A stretch of DNA of 64,000 nucleotides, from positions 106,846 to 170,845 of the forward strand of contig CAITNO010000123.1 in the NCBI GenBank assembly GCA_903893795.1. Reading direction: 5' to 3'. The position numbers and the translations under genes are program-made. Positions 9,138-17,400 of the stretch are shown in pieces. Under the pieces are notes generated by a model. That model was given only the letters and a program-made list of their open reading frames with translations, was not told the origin of the DNA and searched no databases. How positions within the stretch are numbered: the first letter of the stretch is position 1; each line of letters opens with the position of its first letter. This DNA comes from Candidatus Hydrogenedentota bacterium. Its GTDB lineage: Bacteria > Hydrogenedentota > Hydrogenedentia > Hydrogenedentales > CAITNO01.

Positions 9138-9158
9138 ATCACGCGCACTGCGCGTGAT
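9138..9158. repeat. perfect hairpin 51 bases after the SUMF1 gene
   Basis: Ten-base arms ATCACGCGCA and TGCGCGTGAT separated by a single C. There is no T-run after it on either strand, so it is not an obvious terminator. DGR targets often carry a cruciform-forming hairpin just after the variable region, which is one reading; a REP-like element is another, since a second small palindrome (GGGGACGGTCCCC, 9176-9188) follows. Confidence 0.6.
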
Positions 9159-9191
9159 CCAATTTTGGGGCAAAGGGGGACGGTCCCCAAT

Positions 9192-9430
9192 AAAAAAGGA
9201 AGAACCCCGGCACGCGGGGGCGGGGCTGTGCTTACAGCACGGCCATGACCGTGCTGCTGGTTTCGCCTTCGCCGGCTTCACCAACAACGACAAGGCGAAC
9301 GAGTTCCTCAAGCCCTATTACCGCGAGGGATGGGAACTGCCCGAGATCAGCGTGTAGTTGAACGGGCCGCAGGTTACTAACCTGCGGCTAACTGCAGCGC
9401 GCCGCACATGAGTGGTCTGTATCGGATTTA
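9192..9430 (-). repeat. module A: FN3-gene tail, terminator hairpin and repeat block
   Basis: This non-genic block fills the gap between 9088 and 9467. Read on the minus strand it holds a fragment ending AGEGETSSTVMAVL and stop (about 9232-9275), the same C-terminus as the intact FN3 genes at 12433 and 13196, then a GC hairpin followed by T-rich sequence (9192-9226), a plausible Rho-independent terminator. The block resembles module B (10849-11090) over roughly 230 bases, including the shared GAGTGGTCTG near its right edge. On the plus strand both copies read out as a short peptide ending WELPEIS. Confidence 0.65.
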
Positions 9431-9467
9431 CCACTCCAAATAACTGCACCGGTGGGGCTTATCTTCC

Positions 9468-10715
9468 TCACATTGGCCATATCAGTCCATCTCTGAGAGG
9501 AGAAGGGATTTCAATCCCTTTTGCGCGAGGATGAAGTTGAAGAATCGTTCGCAATACTTTGACTGCGCGATAAACGGACCACATTAGGTCTCTTTGTTTA
9601 TGGACATATTTCTGATCATGTTCGTCTTTCATGACAACGTGCGCGTCTTTTGAGCGATGTTTGCGTACGAGACGAAATGTGGCAATCATTTCATCAATTT
9701 CCGAGCAGTCATCAGCCCTATATGTGGATTCTAGCCAATCCTTCAGAAGCGTGATTGTCGCCTTCTGCTCATCCTCGATCTTTCTATCGTTTCGTCGCTC
9801 CTCAGACTCAAGGGGCACTTCTTTTGCAAAAAAGCCTTTATCGATATTGTCGGAGAGCATCTTGTCAAGCAGGCGTGCGAATCCATAGTATTCCTTTTGA
9901 GTTGGCCGAAGGATATAGCCGAAATCTCGGGGTCTTCTGTCCTCTGTAAAATCTTTCTTAAAGAGCGGTTTGCGTCCAATAGCTTTGGAAATTTGGTTTA
10001 TAGTTTTCATCTCAAGGAGAACCGCCTCGTATAGAGAGATTCGCTCCGGCCAGACGCCAAGTATTTGCATTCGAAAATAGTCAGGATGAAGCTGGGTCTC
10101 ACGTTTAACTTCTTCCGATGCCCACAGACGTTGTTGTTCCGGAATGAGCTGCGACAAATAACGGAGGAATACGGCTACGTACAAATTGCCGTCTTTGTCG
10201 AAAGAGAAGCCAAAAGTCTTGAGCAGGATCTCGTCAGACTCCCTCATCCCGTCGTCTTTTACTGCTATGCTTCCAGAGAGGTCACCGTATTGAAAGGAGT
10301 AACGAGGCTCGTTTCTGTAGGTTTCCAAAACCGTCAAGTCAAAACTCTTTTGACACAACTGCGGTTCTCCGAGAGCAAGGCACCGTTCATAAGGCCTGTC
10401 GCGGAATTTGGCTGGCTTTACGACTGTCTGTAAATGGCGGCTGGTTGGGTAGACGCAAGCTTGGCTTATCATTGTCGTTTTCAACTTTGCCAACTGGTCC
10501 TCCACGGGCTCCGGTGGTAACGCCTTAATATGAGGATTGGGGGCGCTATCTCCGAAGACAAGCGATACGGAACCCGCCTTCAACAGACTGGAAAGATCCC
10601 GGCGCACCTGGCGCACCCCGTACTGCTCAATTAGGAACCTTGACGACATGCCATTAAAGTCGGATGACTTCAGATAGAATTTCGTGATGATAACGAGCAG
10701 ATCAGTTGAGTTCAT
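9468..10715 (-). CDS. uncharacterised protein with C-terminal HEPN-like motif
   Basis: 415 residues. I do not recognise the family by name. The N-terminal ~80 residues could be a winged-helix-like segment (FLIEQYGVRQVRRDLSSLL). The C-terminal third is helical and charged and contains HRSKDAH, in which Arg354 and His359 form the Rx4H motif of HEPN ribonucleases, followed by KYVHKQRDLMWSVYRAVKVL, a typical closing helix. HEPN proteins with this motif act as RNases in abortive-infection and toxin systems. The ATG at 10713-10715 has no strong ribosome-binding site; Met23 is an alternative start. The gene is clearly lower in GC than the flanking DNA and is bounded by modules A and B, which suggests acquired cargo. 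Function is inference. Confidence 0.6.
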   Translation of the reverse strand: MNSTDLLVIITKFYLKSSDFNGMSSRFLIEQYGVRQVRRDLSSLLKAGSVSLVFGDSAPNPHIKALPPEPVEDQLAKLKTTMISQACVYPTSRHLQTVVKPAKFRDRPYERCLALGEPQLCQKSFDLTVLETYRNEPRYSFQYGDLSGSIAVKDDGMRESDEILLKTFGFSFDKDGNLYVAVFLRYLSQLIPEQQRLWASEEVKRETQLHPDYFRMQILGVWPERISLYEAVLLEMKTINQISKAIGRKPLFKKDFTEDRRPRDFGYILRPTQKEYYGFARLLDKMLSDNIDKGFFAKEVPLESEERRNDRKIEDEQKATITLLKDWLESTYRADDCSEIDEMIATFRLVRKHRSKDAHVVMKDEHDQKYVHKQRDLMWSVYRAVKVLRTILQLHPRAKGIEIPSPLRDGLIWPM

Positions 10716-10828
10716 AAGATTGTTTCAACCCCGATTCTAAGTGAGAGTACTTCTCTCGTTCTGCGGCGATCAAATCCCGAAATGTCCGTCTCCTTTATGA
10801 AAGCTTCCGTGAAAATGGCTTCGTTGTT

Positions 10829-11090
10829 TCCCAAGGCGCTTGGGAATACCCCGGCCCGCGCGGGGGGCGGGCCGGGGCTGTGTTACAGCACGGCCATGAC
10901 CGTGTTGCTGGTTTCGCCTTCGCCGGCTTCACCAACAACGACAGGGCAAACGAGATCCTCAAACCCTACTACCGCAAAGGATGGGAACTCCCCGAGATCA
11001 GCTCGTAGCGGAACAGACCGTGAATTGCTCGCCGACGGCTGACTACAGTGCTCTGCATAAGAGTGGTCTGCCTCGGACTTGCCCCAGACT
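10829..11090 (-). repeat. module B: FN3-gene tail, GC hairpin and repeat block
   Basis: Second copy of the module, filling most of the 10716-11201 gap. On the minus strand it contains an open frame whose end reads VVVGEAGEGETSNTVMAVL and stop at 10883, matching the C-terminus of the FN3 proteins; the part upstream of that is unrelated to them. It is followed by an 11-bp perfect GC stem (10849-10877) and a further palindrome TCCCAAG-GCG-CTTGGGA (10829-10845). The T-run is weak, so termination here is uncertain. The stretch 11091-11201 shows nothing recognisable. Confidence 0.6.
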
Positions 11091-11201
11091 TCACGAAAAC
11101 TCTTCACAGCCCATTCGCGCCATTTGCGGAACGAAGTTAGTCATCCAATATCTGCGAACTCAGCCCTCCCGTTATGCCCCATACCGACAACGACGAATTC
11201 G

Positions 11202-12023
11202 TTACTTCGTCTCGAGCTCCTCTAGCAGCTTCTGCATCGAAATCGTCTTAAGTTGAACCCGAATATCGAAGGCAGATACCAATTCCATAATCTTTTTCAC
11301 CTCTGCGGGCGCTTCCGTTTCGGGCATCTCATAAACAAAGACAAGGATGAGGCGAGCCGCGTTTCTGGTTTCCGGTGGGAGTGATTCAAGGAAACCGCCT
11401 AGTTGTCCGACTGCTAGCGCCATCATCGGCATATTTTTCCGCGTAAGAACCTTCACCTCAATAACGGTAAACCCGCCTTTGCGCGGGATGACTCCGTCGA
11501 ACACATACTCAGCCCCATGATCGTTTAGAATCTTCCTGTTCCTACTTACCTCAACATCCAACGCCTTCCAAAAATGTTCTATTGCTAGGCTCACGATCAA
11601 ACCGTAGCGTGTCGTAGGGTCATTCTTGATAAGTTCCTTGACATCGAGTTTCGGGGCTTTCGTCTTTGCGCGTGCTCCCGAAGGCACATTAACGGGTGCA
11701 TCTCCCCCAGCTTGCGTACCCTCCGACACCTCCCCGTGAAGCTTCTTGAGTATTTCAGCCGTTGTACTTGGCTGGAAGATCTTTATGTAGTTCTCTTCGT
11801 CCCGGAAGTCGGATGGTGAGTATAGAACCTTCGGGTTGAAATTCAATGTGAGAAAGAAGAGGGCAACTAAGAAGGTTGGGAAGAACATTAAGAACCAAAT
11901 GTACGTCTGCTGATTGATATCCGAAAGCAGTGGTAATATAGCCGCGCCTGAAGTCTCAGCCACCGTTGCGAAAAATGCGATAACCGTTAGTGGGTTACGG
12001 ACCCCTTTGATCTTCTCGACCAT
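11202..12023 (-). CDS. membrane-anchored PD-(D/E)XK nuclease-like protein
   Basis: 273 residues from an ATG with GAGGGAG upstream. Two hydrophobic helices near the N-terminus (about 10-33 and 41-63, TYIWFLMFFPTFLVALFFLT) should anchor it in the inner membrane with the rest cytoplasmic. The C-terminal half has EYVFDGVIPRKGGFTVIEVK: Asp176, Glu189 and Lys191 give the D-x12-E-x-K arrangement of restriction-endonuclease-like folds, with a hydrophobic strand before the ExK. This could be a membrane-tethered nuclease of a defence system, or a degenerate member that only keeps the fold. Base composition is lower in GC than the surroundings and the gene lies between modules B and C. I know no named family for it. 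Confidence 0.55.
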   Translation of the reverse strand: MVEKIKGVRNPLTVIAFFATVAETSGAAILPLLSDINQQTYIWFLMFFPTFLVALFFLTLNFNPKVLYSPSDFRDEENYIKIFQPSTTAEILKKLHGEVSEGTQAGGDAPVNVPSGARAKTKAPKLDVKELIKNDPTTRYGLIVSLAIEHFWKALDVEVSRNRKILNDHGAEYVFDGVIPRKGGFTVIEVKVLTRKNMPMMALAVGQLGGFLESLPPETRNAARLILVFVYEMPETEAPAEVKKIMELVSAFDIRVQLKTISMQKLLEELETK

Positions 12024-12246
12024 CTCTTGACTCCCTCATTAATCTTCTGAATAAAGGGGGCTCCACATGCCCCCCTCGCAAAGTAAAGCCGAGATGCAAG
12101 GGGTGGTCCGAGGATATCCAAATGCGTGTGGAATGGAGCCGCCCGGACGCGATCAATTTACACTAGACTAACAGAAAGGGATCGCCATTTCGATACCGAC
12201 GACGCACAGCCCCGGCGAAGAAGAGCGACGGCGTGGGCGCACGCAC

Positions 12247-12432
12247 TCAAAAAAAGAAGGAACCCCGGCGCGCGCGGGGCGTGCCGGGGTTGTGTTATGC
12301 GGGGCCGTACTGGTCGTTCTACAGCACGGCCATGACGGTGCAAAGAAGTGCAAAGTGCAAAGTGCAAAGGGGAAGAAGGCAGGCGGCCCTCATACTTTGT
12401 CCTTTGCGCTTCAGCCTTCATCGTTCATCGTT
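12247..12432 (-). repeat. module C: partial FN3 tail with terminator, plus heptamer repeats
   Basis: The gap 12024-12432 holds a third, shorter module. On the minus strand the sequence complementary to TACAGCACGGCCATGACGGT (12320-12339) is the last codons of an FN3-gene copy. It is followed by a strong hairpin with arms AACCCCGGC/GCCGGGGTT (12262-12291) and a T-rich run at 12249-12256: a good Rho-independent terminator for leftward transcription from the FN3 genes. To the right are direct heptamers (GTGCAAA, 12339-12369). 12024-12240 shows nothing recognisable apart from ordinary intergenic sequence. Confidence 0.6.
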
Positions 12433-13041
12433 TCACAGCACCGCCATGACGGTATTGCTTGCTTCGCCCTCGCCCGCCTTGTTCACCGCGCTCACGCGGT
12501 ACTCCCACTCTTTGGCGCGCTGCTGGCCGGTGAGCGTGGTCTCGCTTTCTATGGCGAGACCGGCATCGGACCAGGCACCGTTCGGGCGCAGACGGCGCTG
12601 GATGCGGTAGGCGGCGACGGCCCCGCCGTCGCCGGGGGCCTTCCAGTCGAGGAAGATCCAGCCTTCCCCCTGCCGGGGCGCCTCCAGGGCGCGGACCTGC
12701 CCAGGCGCGGCGAGCGCGGTGGGCGCGGCCCGTCCGCCCCAGCCGAGCAGCTTGAGCTTGTCGTCGTCAAAGTGGACGGTGTTTTCCGCGTAGCGCAGGA
12801 CGGACTTCATGTCATCGACCAGGACATTGAGGGCGGCGTCCTTGGCGGCGACGGCCTCCAATGCCGCCGCCTGCGCGGGCGTGGCCTGGTCTTTTGCGAT
12901 GACGAAGGTGACCATCTTGACGGCCAGATCATCCGGCAGCACCGGCGGGTTGGGGTAGAGCGTCAGATTGTCCTCCAGCCCGGAGGCCATTTCCAGGGCC
13001 AGCACGACAATCTCCGCCTCAGTCGTTGGAAACTCGGCCAT
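12433..13041 (-). CDS. fibronectin type III-domain protein, paralogue 1
   Basis: 202 residues, ATG with AGGAG upstream. The N-terminal ~95 residues are helical (SEAEI-like opening, AKDQATPAQAAALEAVAAKD, DDMKSVLRYAE), followed by a short conserved FDDDKLKLLGWGGR linker and a single fibronectin type III domain (about 110-202: PGQVRALEAPRQGEGWIFLDW ... WEYRVSAVNKAGEGEASNTV). There is no signal peptide. Such short FN3 proteins occur in several uncultured phyla without known function. It is about 70 percent identical by eye to the neighbour at 13196, so it arose by tandem duplication, and its last codons are the sequence that recurs in modules A, B and C. Confidence 0.75.
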   Translation of the reverse strand: MAEFPTTEAEIVVLALEMASGLEDNLTLYPNPPVLPDDLAVKMVTFVIAKDQATPAQAAALEAVAAKDAALNVLVDDMKSVLRYAENTVHFDDDKLKLLGWGGRAAPTALAAPGQVRALEAPRQGEGWIFLDWKAPGDGGAVAAYRIQRRLRPNGAWSDAGLAIESETTLTGQQRAKEWEYRVSAVNKAGEGEASNTVMAVL

Positions 13042-13057
13042 GATGGAATCTCCTAAA

Positions 13058-13196
13058 GGGTCTGGGGTCTGGGGTCTAGGGTCTGGGGTCTGGGGTCTGG
13101 GGTCTGCATCGCAGCTTTCAAACTTCAGCCTTCAGCCTTCAGCCTTCAGCCTTCAGCCTTCACCCTTCACCCTTCAGCCTTCATCCTTCATCCTTC
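13058..13196. repeat. two heptanucleotide tandem tracts between the FN3 genes
   Basis: 13058-13106 is a run of GGGGTCT units (about seven, one with a point change); 13124-13196 is a run of TTCAGCC units drifting to TTCACCC and TTCATCC (about ten). Both have period 7 but unrelated sequence. They fill the whole spacer between the two paralogues. Period 7 cannot keep a reading frame, so they are intergenic short-tandem repeats rather than coding sequence. Confidence 0.85.
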
Positions 13197-13804
13197 TACA
13201 ATACCGCCATGACGGTGTTGCTGGGTGCGCCCTCGCCGGCCTTGTTGACGGCGCTGACGCGGTACTCCCATTCCTTGTTGCGCTCCTGCGCGGTGAGCGT
13301 GGTTTCGCTGTCGATGGCCAGGCCGACGTCGGTCCAGGCACCGTCGGGCCGCAGACGGCGCTGAATCTTGTAGGTGGCGACGGCACCGCCGTCGACCGGC
13401 TCCTTCCAGTCCAGGAAGATCCAGCCTTCGCCCTGCCGGGGCGCTTCGAGGGTGCGGGTCTGTCCGGGCGGCGTGAGCGCAACGGCCGCAGTGCGCCCGC
13501 CCCAGCCGAGCAGTTTCAGCTTGGCATCGTCGAAATTGACCTTGGTCTCGGCGTAGCGCAGGTCGGCCTTCATGTCGTCGACCAGGGTCTGGAGCACCGC
13601 GTCCTTGGTGCCGATGGCCGCCTGGGCGGTGGCCTGGGCGGTGGTGGCGATGTCCTTGGCGACCACATAGGCGTCCAGCGCCGTGCTCAGGTTTGTGAAC
13701 GTCACCGGCGGGGCCGGGTAGACCGTCGCATTGGTCTCCAGCCCGTTGACGATGGCCTGTGCCAGCATTAGAATCTCTGCCTCACTTTTTGGAAACTGTG
13801 CCAT
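13196..13804 (-). CDS. fibronectin type III-domain protein, paralogue 2
   Basis: 202 residues, ATG with AAGGAG upstream. Same architecture and same length as paralogue 1: helical N-terminal half (MAQFPKSEAEILMLAQAIVN, AKDIATTAQATAQAAIGTKD), FDDAKLKLLGWGGR linker and one FN3 domain ending AVNKAGEGAPSNTVMAVL. No signal peptide or membrane segment. It is the upstream member of the leftward array, so transcription of the array probably starts in the 13805-14410 gap. Which of the two copies is ancestral cannot be told here. Function unknown; FN3 domains usually mediate protein or glycan binding. Confidence 0.75.
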   Translation of the reverse strand: MAQFPKSEAEILMLAQAIVNGLETNATVYPAPPVTFTNLSTALDAYVVAKDIATTAQATAQAAIGTKDAVLQTLVDDMKADLRYAETKVNFDDAKLKLLGWGGRTAAVALTPPGQTRTLEAPRQGEGWIFLDWKEPVDGGAVATYKIQRRLRPDGAWTDVGLAIDSETTLTAQERNKEWEYRVSAVNKAGEGAPSNTVMAVL

Positions 13805-13874
13805 TGACCTATCTCCTTGTAGTTGCTGGACTTACTCCTATGTCCAGTGGGTTTTCTCCGCGTTGCAGGGACCT

Positions 13875-14113
13875 TTCCCAGCCACGGAGGAGAGTTACTT
13901 TGGCCCGGAGGAAGCTTACTTTGCCTCGGAGGAAGCTTACTCTTGCTCGGAGGAGGCTTACTCTTGCTCGGAGGAGGCTTACTCTTGCTCGGAGGAAGCT
14001 TGCTCTTGCTCGGAGGAGGCTTGCTCTTGCTCGGAGGAAGCTTACTTTGCCTCGGAGGAAGCTTACTTTGCCTCGGAGGAAGCTTGCCCTTGCTTGGAGG
14101 AGGCTTGCTTTGA
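13875..14113. repeat. 21-bp tandem repeat, about eleven units
   Basis: Consensus GGAGGAAGCTTACTTTGCCT plus C, with variants carrying TCTTG in place of TTTGC and GAGG in place of GAAG. Since 21 is a multiple of 3, all frames stay open: one minus-strand frame (13768-14160) encodes a Lys/Pro-rich PPSKSKL-type heptapeptide repeat, and plus frames encode EEAYS-type or Leu/Gly repeats. None has a convincing start and the minus frame would run into the FN3 gene, so I treat it as a repeat. The rest of 13805-14410 shows no gene. Confidence 0.75.
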
Positions 14114-14410
14114 ACGATGGTGAGAGAGGTTATGGCCGAACTGCATTGCCCCCGCTGCACCGCCTGTTGATACGCGGCCTGTCCCCCGGCGCGTTCAATT
14201 CCAACCCTTCAACTTTCCCTGTACTTCCCTTGCGAACTACTAATACTAAGCATAACTTGCCGCTTTTTGAAAAATCAAGTCGGGGAACAGGGGAAGGGAC
14301 AGGGCAGGGGGGACGCCTGCGGTACGGGGCAATGCCTGCAAGGGCGAACAGGGCGCTTTGTGCGGCCGGGCGCCGTGGTGTAACCTCACTGAACGAAAGG
14401 GACCCAACAG

Positions 14411-17400
14411 GTGAACCATTTCAGCGTCATATTCTCCATGATTCTGTTCGCATGTGTTTTCTGCGCGCCCCATGGTCTTGCCGAAAGCCCCGGTGAAATT
14501 CCGGGATGCGTGCTTTGGCTGGATGGGGCCGACGCCGTTGGCGACGGCACGCCCGTGGCCGTGTGGCGGGACCGTTCGGGGCATGGCGGCGATGCCGTGC
14601 AGACCGAGGCTGGCCATCAGCCGAGCTGCGAGAAAAGCGGCCCCGACGCGCGGCACTTGGTGCGTTTCGATGGGGATGATTTCCTGGTCACCCCGCTGAA
14701 ACGCGACTGGTCCGGGACGGACTGGACGCTTTTTGTGGTGGCCTCCCTGGATGCCGACACGCCCGCCAACTATCGTGGCATCATAGGCAACCGCTTTGGG
14801 GAGGGCCGGGAGAACTGGTGGTCTTTGGGAACCACGGGCAACGGCACGAGCTATCTGGAACTGGCGGCGGGTGCGGGCGTCAACAGCACCCTCTCCCCCG
14901 CCAATTCAAGGCTCTGCCTGTATGCCGTGGTGAAACAGGGGCCGAAATTCGCGCTGTTCCGCAACGGCACGCTGATCGGCGAGGCGGAGCATGCCAACGT
15001 CGGCGGCTTGTCCAACGAACTGCGCATCGGCCTTTGGTTTGGCGCGGAGCAGGGCTGGAAGGGGGAGATTGGCGAGGTTATCCTTTGCGAAGGGGCGGCA
15101 GACGGGCCGACCCGGGACCGGGTGGAGGGCTATCTGTGCGAAAAATGGGGGGTGTTTCTTGCGCAGCATGTGCTGGTGACGGAAGCGACGTGGCCGGAAA
15201 GCATGCTGGCTTCGCGCAGGGCGCTTTCCGCCTGGGCGGCAAAGGTGGGTGTGAAGCAGCATGCTGACGGGGCCTCGGCGGAAATCTGGGACGCCATGGA
15301 AACGGCGTTTCCGGAGGAATGCGGTCGCTTGGACCGTTTGGCCGCGGCGGCACAGCGCAAGCCGATGGAGTGGTTTGGACAGGCCACGGAGTGTGACTTT
15401 GAAAAGACGCTTATTGCATCCGGTGGTTTGCGTTGCGCTGCGGCGGCTGATGGGTTGACGGTGTCGCACACGCCGCCGGAGGACACGCGCTGGCTGGCGT
15501 TGGTGGACGAAGCAGGGAAAACACGCGATGCCTTCATGGCCTGCCAGCGGAGTGTGGAGGCAATCAATGTGGCCGCATTGCGGCTGGCCGTGGAGGACCT
15601 TGGGTCCACCTATCCGGACCAATACAGGCAGGGCGCTGAATTTGCCGCGCGGCTGGGCGAGTTGGAGCGGCGGGCACCGGAGATTAGGGCCGGACTGGCG
15701 CGGTGTGATGAAAGTTCCCGGACAGAGGCCGATGCTGCGCTAAAGCTGCAACAGGAAATCCTGCTGAGCAACCCGCTGCTCGATTTCGACAAGCTGCTCT
15801 TCGTCCGCCGGAGTGTGACCAGTCCCTCGCTGGGACTGGTGCAGAACTGGCAGAGCAACTGCGCGCTTCCCCGCGAGGGATTTGACAACGAAATCGCGCA
15901 GCTTTCGCCGGTGAGTCCCGAGGGACAGATGACTACGGTGTACCGGCCGGAGAAGCCGGTCTTTGTGGGCGATGTGGACCTGAACTTCGACGCCGACAAG
16001 ATGCTGTTTTCATCCATCGGCAGCCATGAGCAGTGGCAGATCTTTGAAGTGGGCACGGACGGGTCCGGACTGCGGCAGGTGACGCGGGGCGACGATCCGG
16101 ACGTAGACAACTACGACCCGTGCTACCTGCCGGACGGGCGCGTCATGTTCTGTTCGACGGCCTATTTTACGGCCGTGCCCTGTGTGAACGGGTCCACCCG
16201 TTGCGCCAACCTTTTCCGCATGGACGGGGACGGCGCGAACATGCACCAGCTCTGTTTCGACCAGGAACACAACTGGTGCCCCACGGTGCTGCCGAGCGGG
16301 CGCGTGCTATACCTGCGCTGGGAATACACGGACACGCCGCACACGCATGACCGGGTGCTGTTTCACATGAACCCGGACGGCACGGGGCAGATGGAATACT
16401 ACGGCAGCAACTCTTACTGGCCCAACTCGTTATTTTATGCGCGGCCCATCCCGGAACATCCGAACCAGTTCGTGGGCATCGTGAGCGGCCATCACGGGGT
16501 GCCGCGCATGGGTGAACTGGTGCTGTTCGACGTCACGCGGGGGCGCCGCGAATGCGAGGGGGCGGTGCAGCGCATCCCCGGCTGGGGAAAGAAGATTGAA
16601 TGGGGCGCCGATGCGCGCTATGACTCCCCCCTGATCGCCGACAACCTTGTCGATGCCTCGTGGCCGAAATTCCTGCACCCCTTCCCGCTGAGCGACAAGT
16701 ATTTCCTGGTGTCGTGCAAGCCGACGCCCGATGCGTTGTGGGGGCTCTATCTGGTTGATGTCTTCGACAACATGCTGCTGCTCCGGGAGGAGCCCGGTTA
16801 CGCGCTGTTCGAACCGGTGCCGTTGCGCGAGACAGCGCGCCCGCCGGTGATTCCGGACGTGGTCAAGCCGGAGCGCGACGATGCGCTGGTGTATCTTTCG
16901 GACGTTTATGCTGGGGGCGGCCTGCGCGGCATTCCACGGGGCGAGGTCAAGTCATTGCGCCTGTTCACCTACCATTTCCTCTATCCCGGCATGGGCGGGC
17001 CGCAGGCGGTGGTGGGCATGGAGGGACCGTGGGACATGCGGCGCACGCTGGGGACGGTGCCCGTGGAGGAGGATGGTTCAGCCTACTTCCGCGTGCCGGC
17101 CAACACGCCTATTTCGGTGCAGCCGCTGGACGGGGAAGGCAAGGCGCTGCAGCTCATGCGAAGCTGGTTTACGGGCCAGCGGGGCGAGGTGGTTTCCTGC
17201 GTGGGATGCCATGAGAGCCAGAATTCGGCCCCGCAGCAGCACCAAAGCATTGCTTTCGGCAGGGAAGCCTCCGAGATTACGCCCTGGCATGGACCGGCGC
17301 GGGGGTATAACTACGACCGTGAACTGCAGCCCGTGCTGGACAGGTACTGCGTGGGCTGTCATGACGGAAGCTCCCCCATTCCCGACCTGAAAGACCGAAC

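Noticed and set aside
9192..12340. Integron cassette array with attC sites
   Set aside because: No integron integrase in view and no paired core sites (GTTRRRY/RYYYAAC) around the genes; the repeated parts are gene tails and terminators.
13768..14160. Lys/Pro-repeat protein of 130 residues on the minus strand
   Set aside because: Open frame is a trivial result of a 21-bp repeat, has no ribosome-binding site and overlaps the FN3 gene start.
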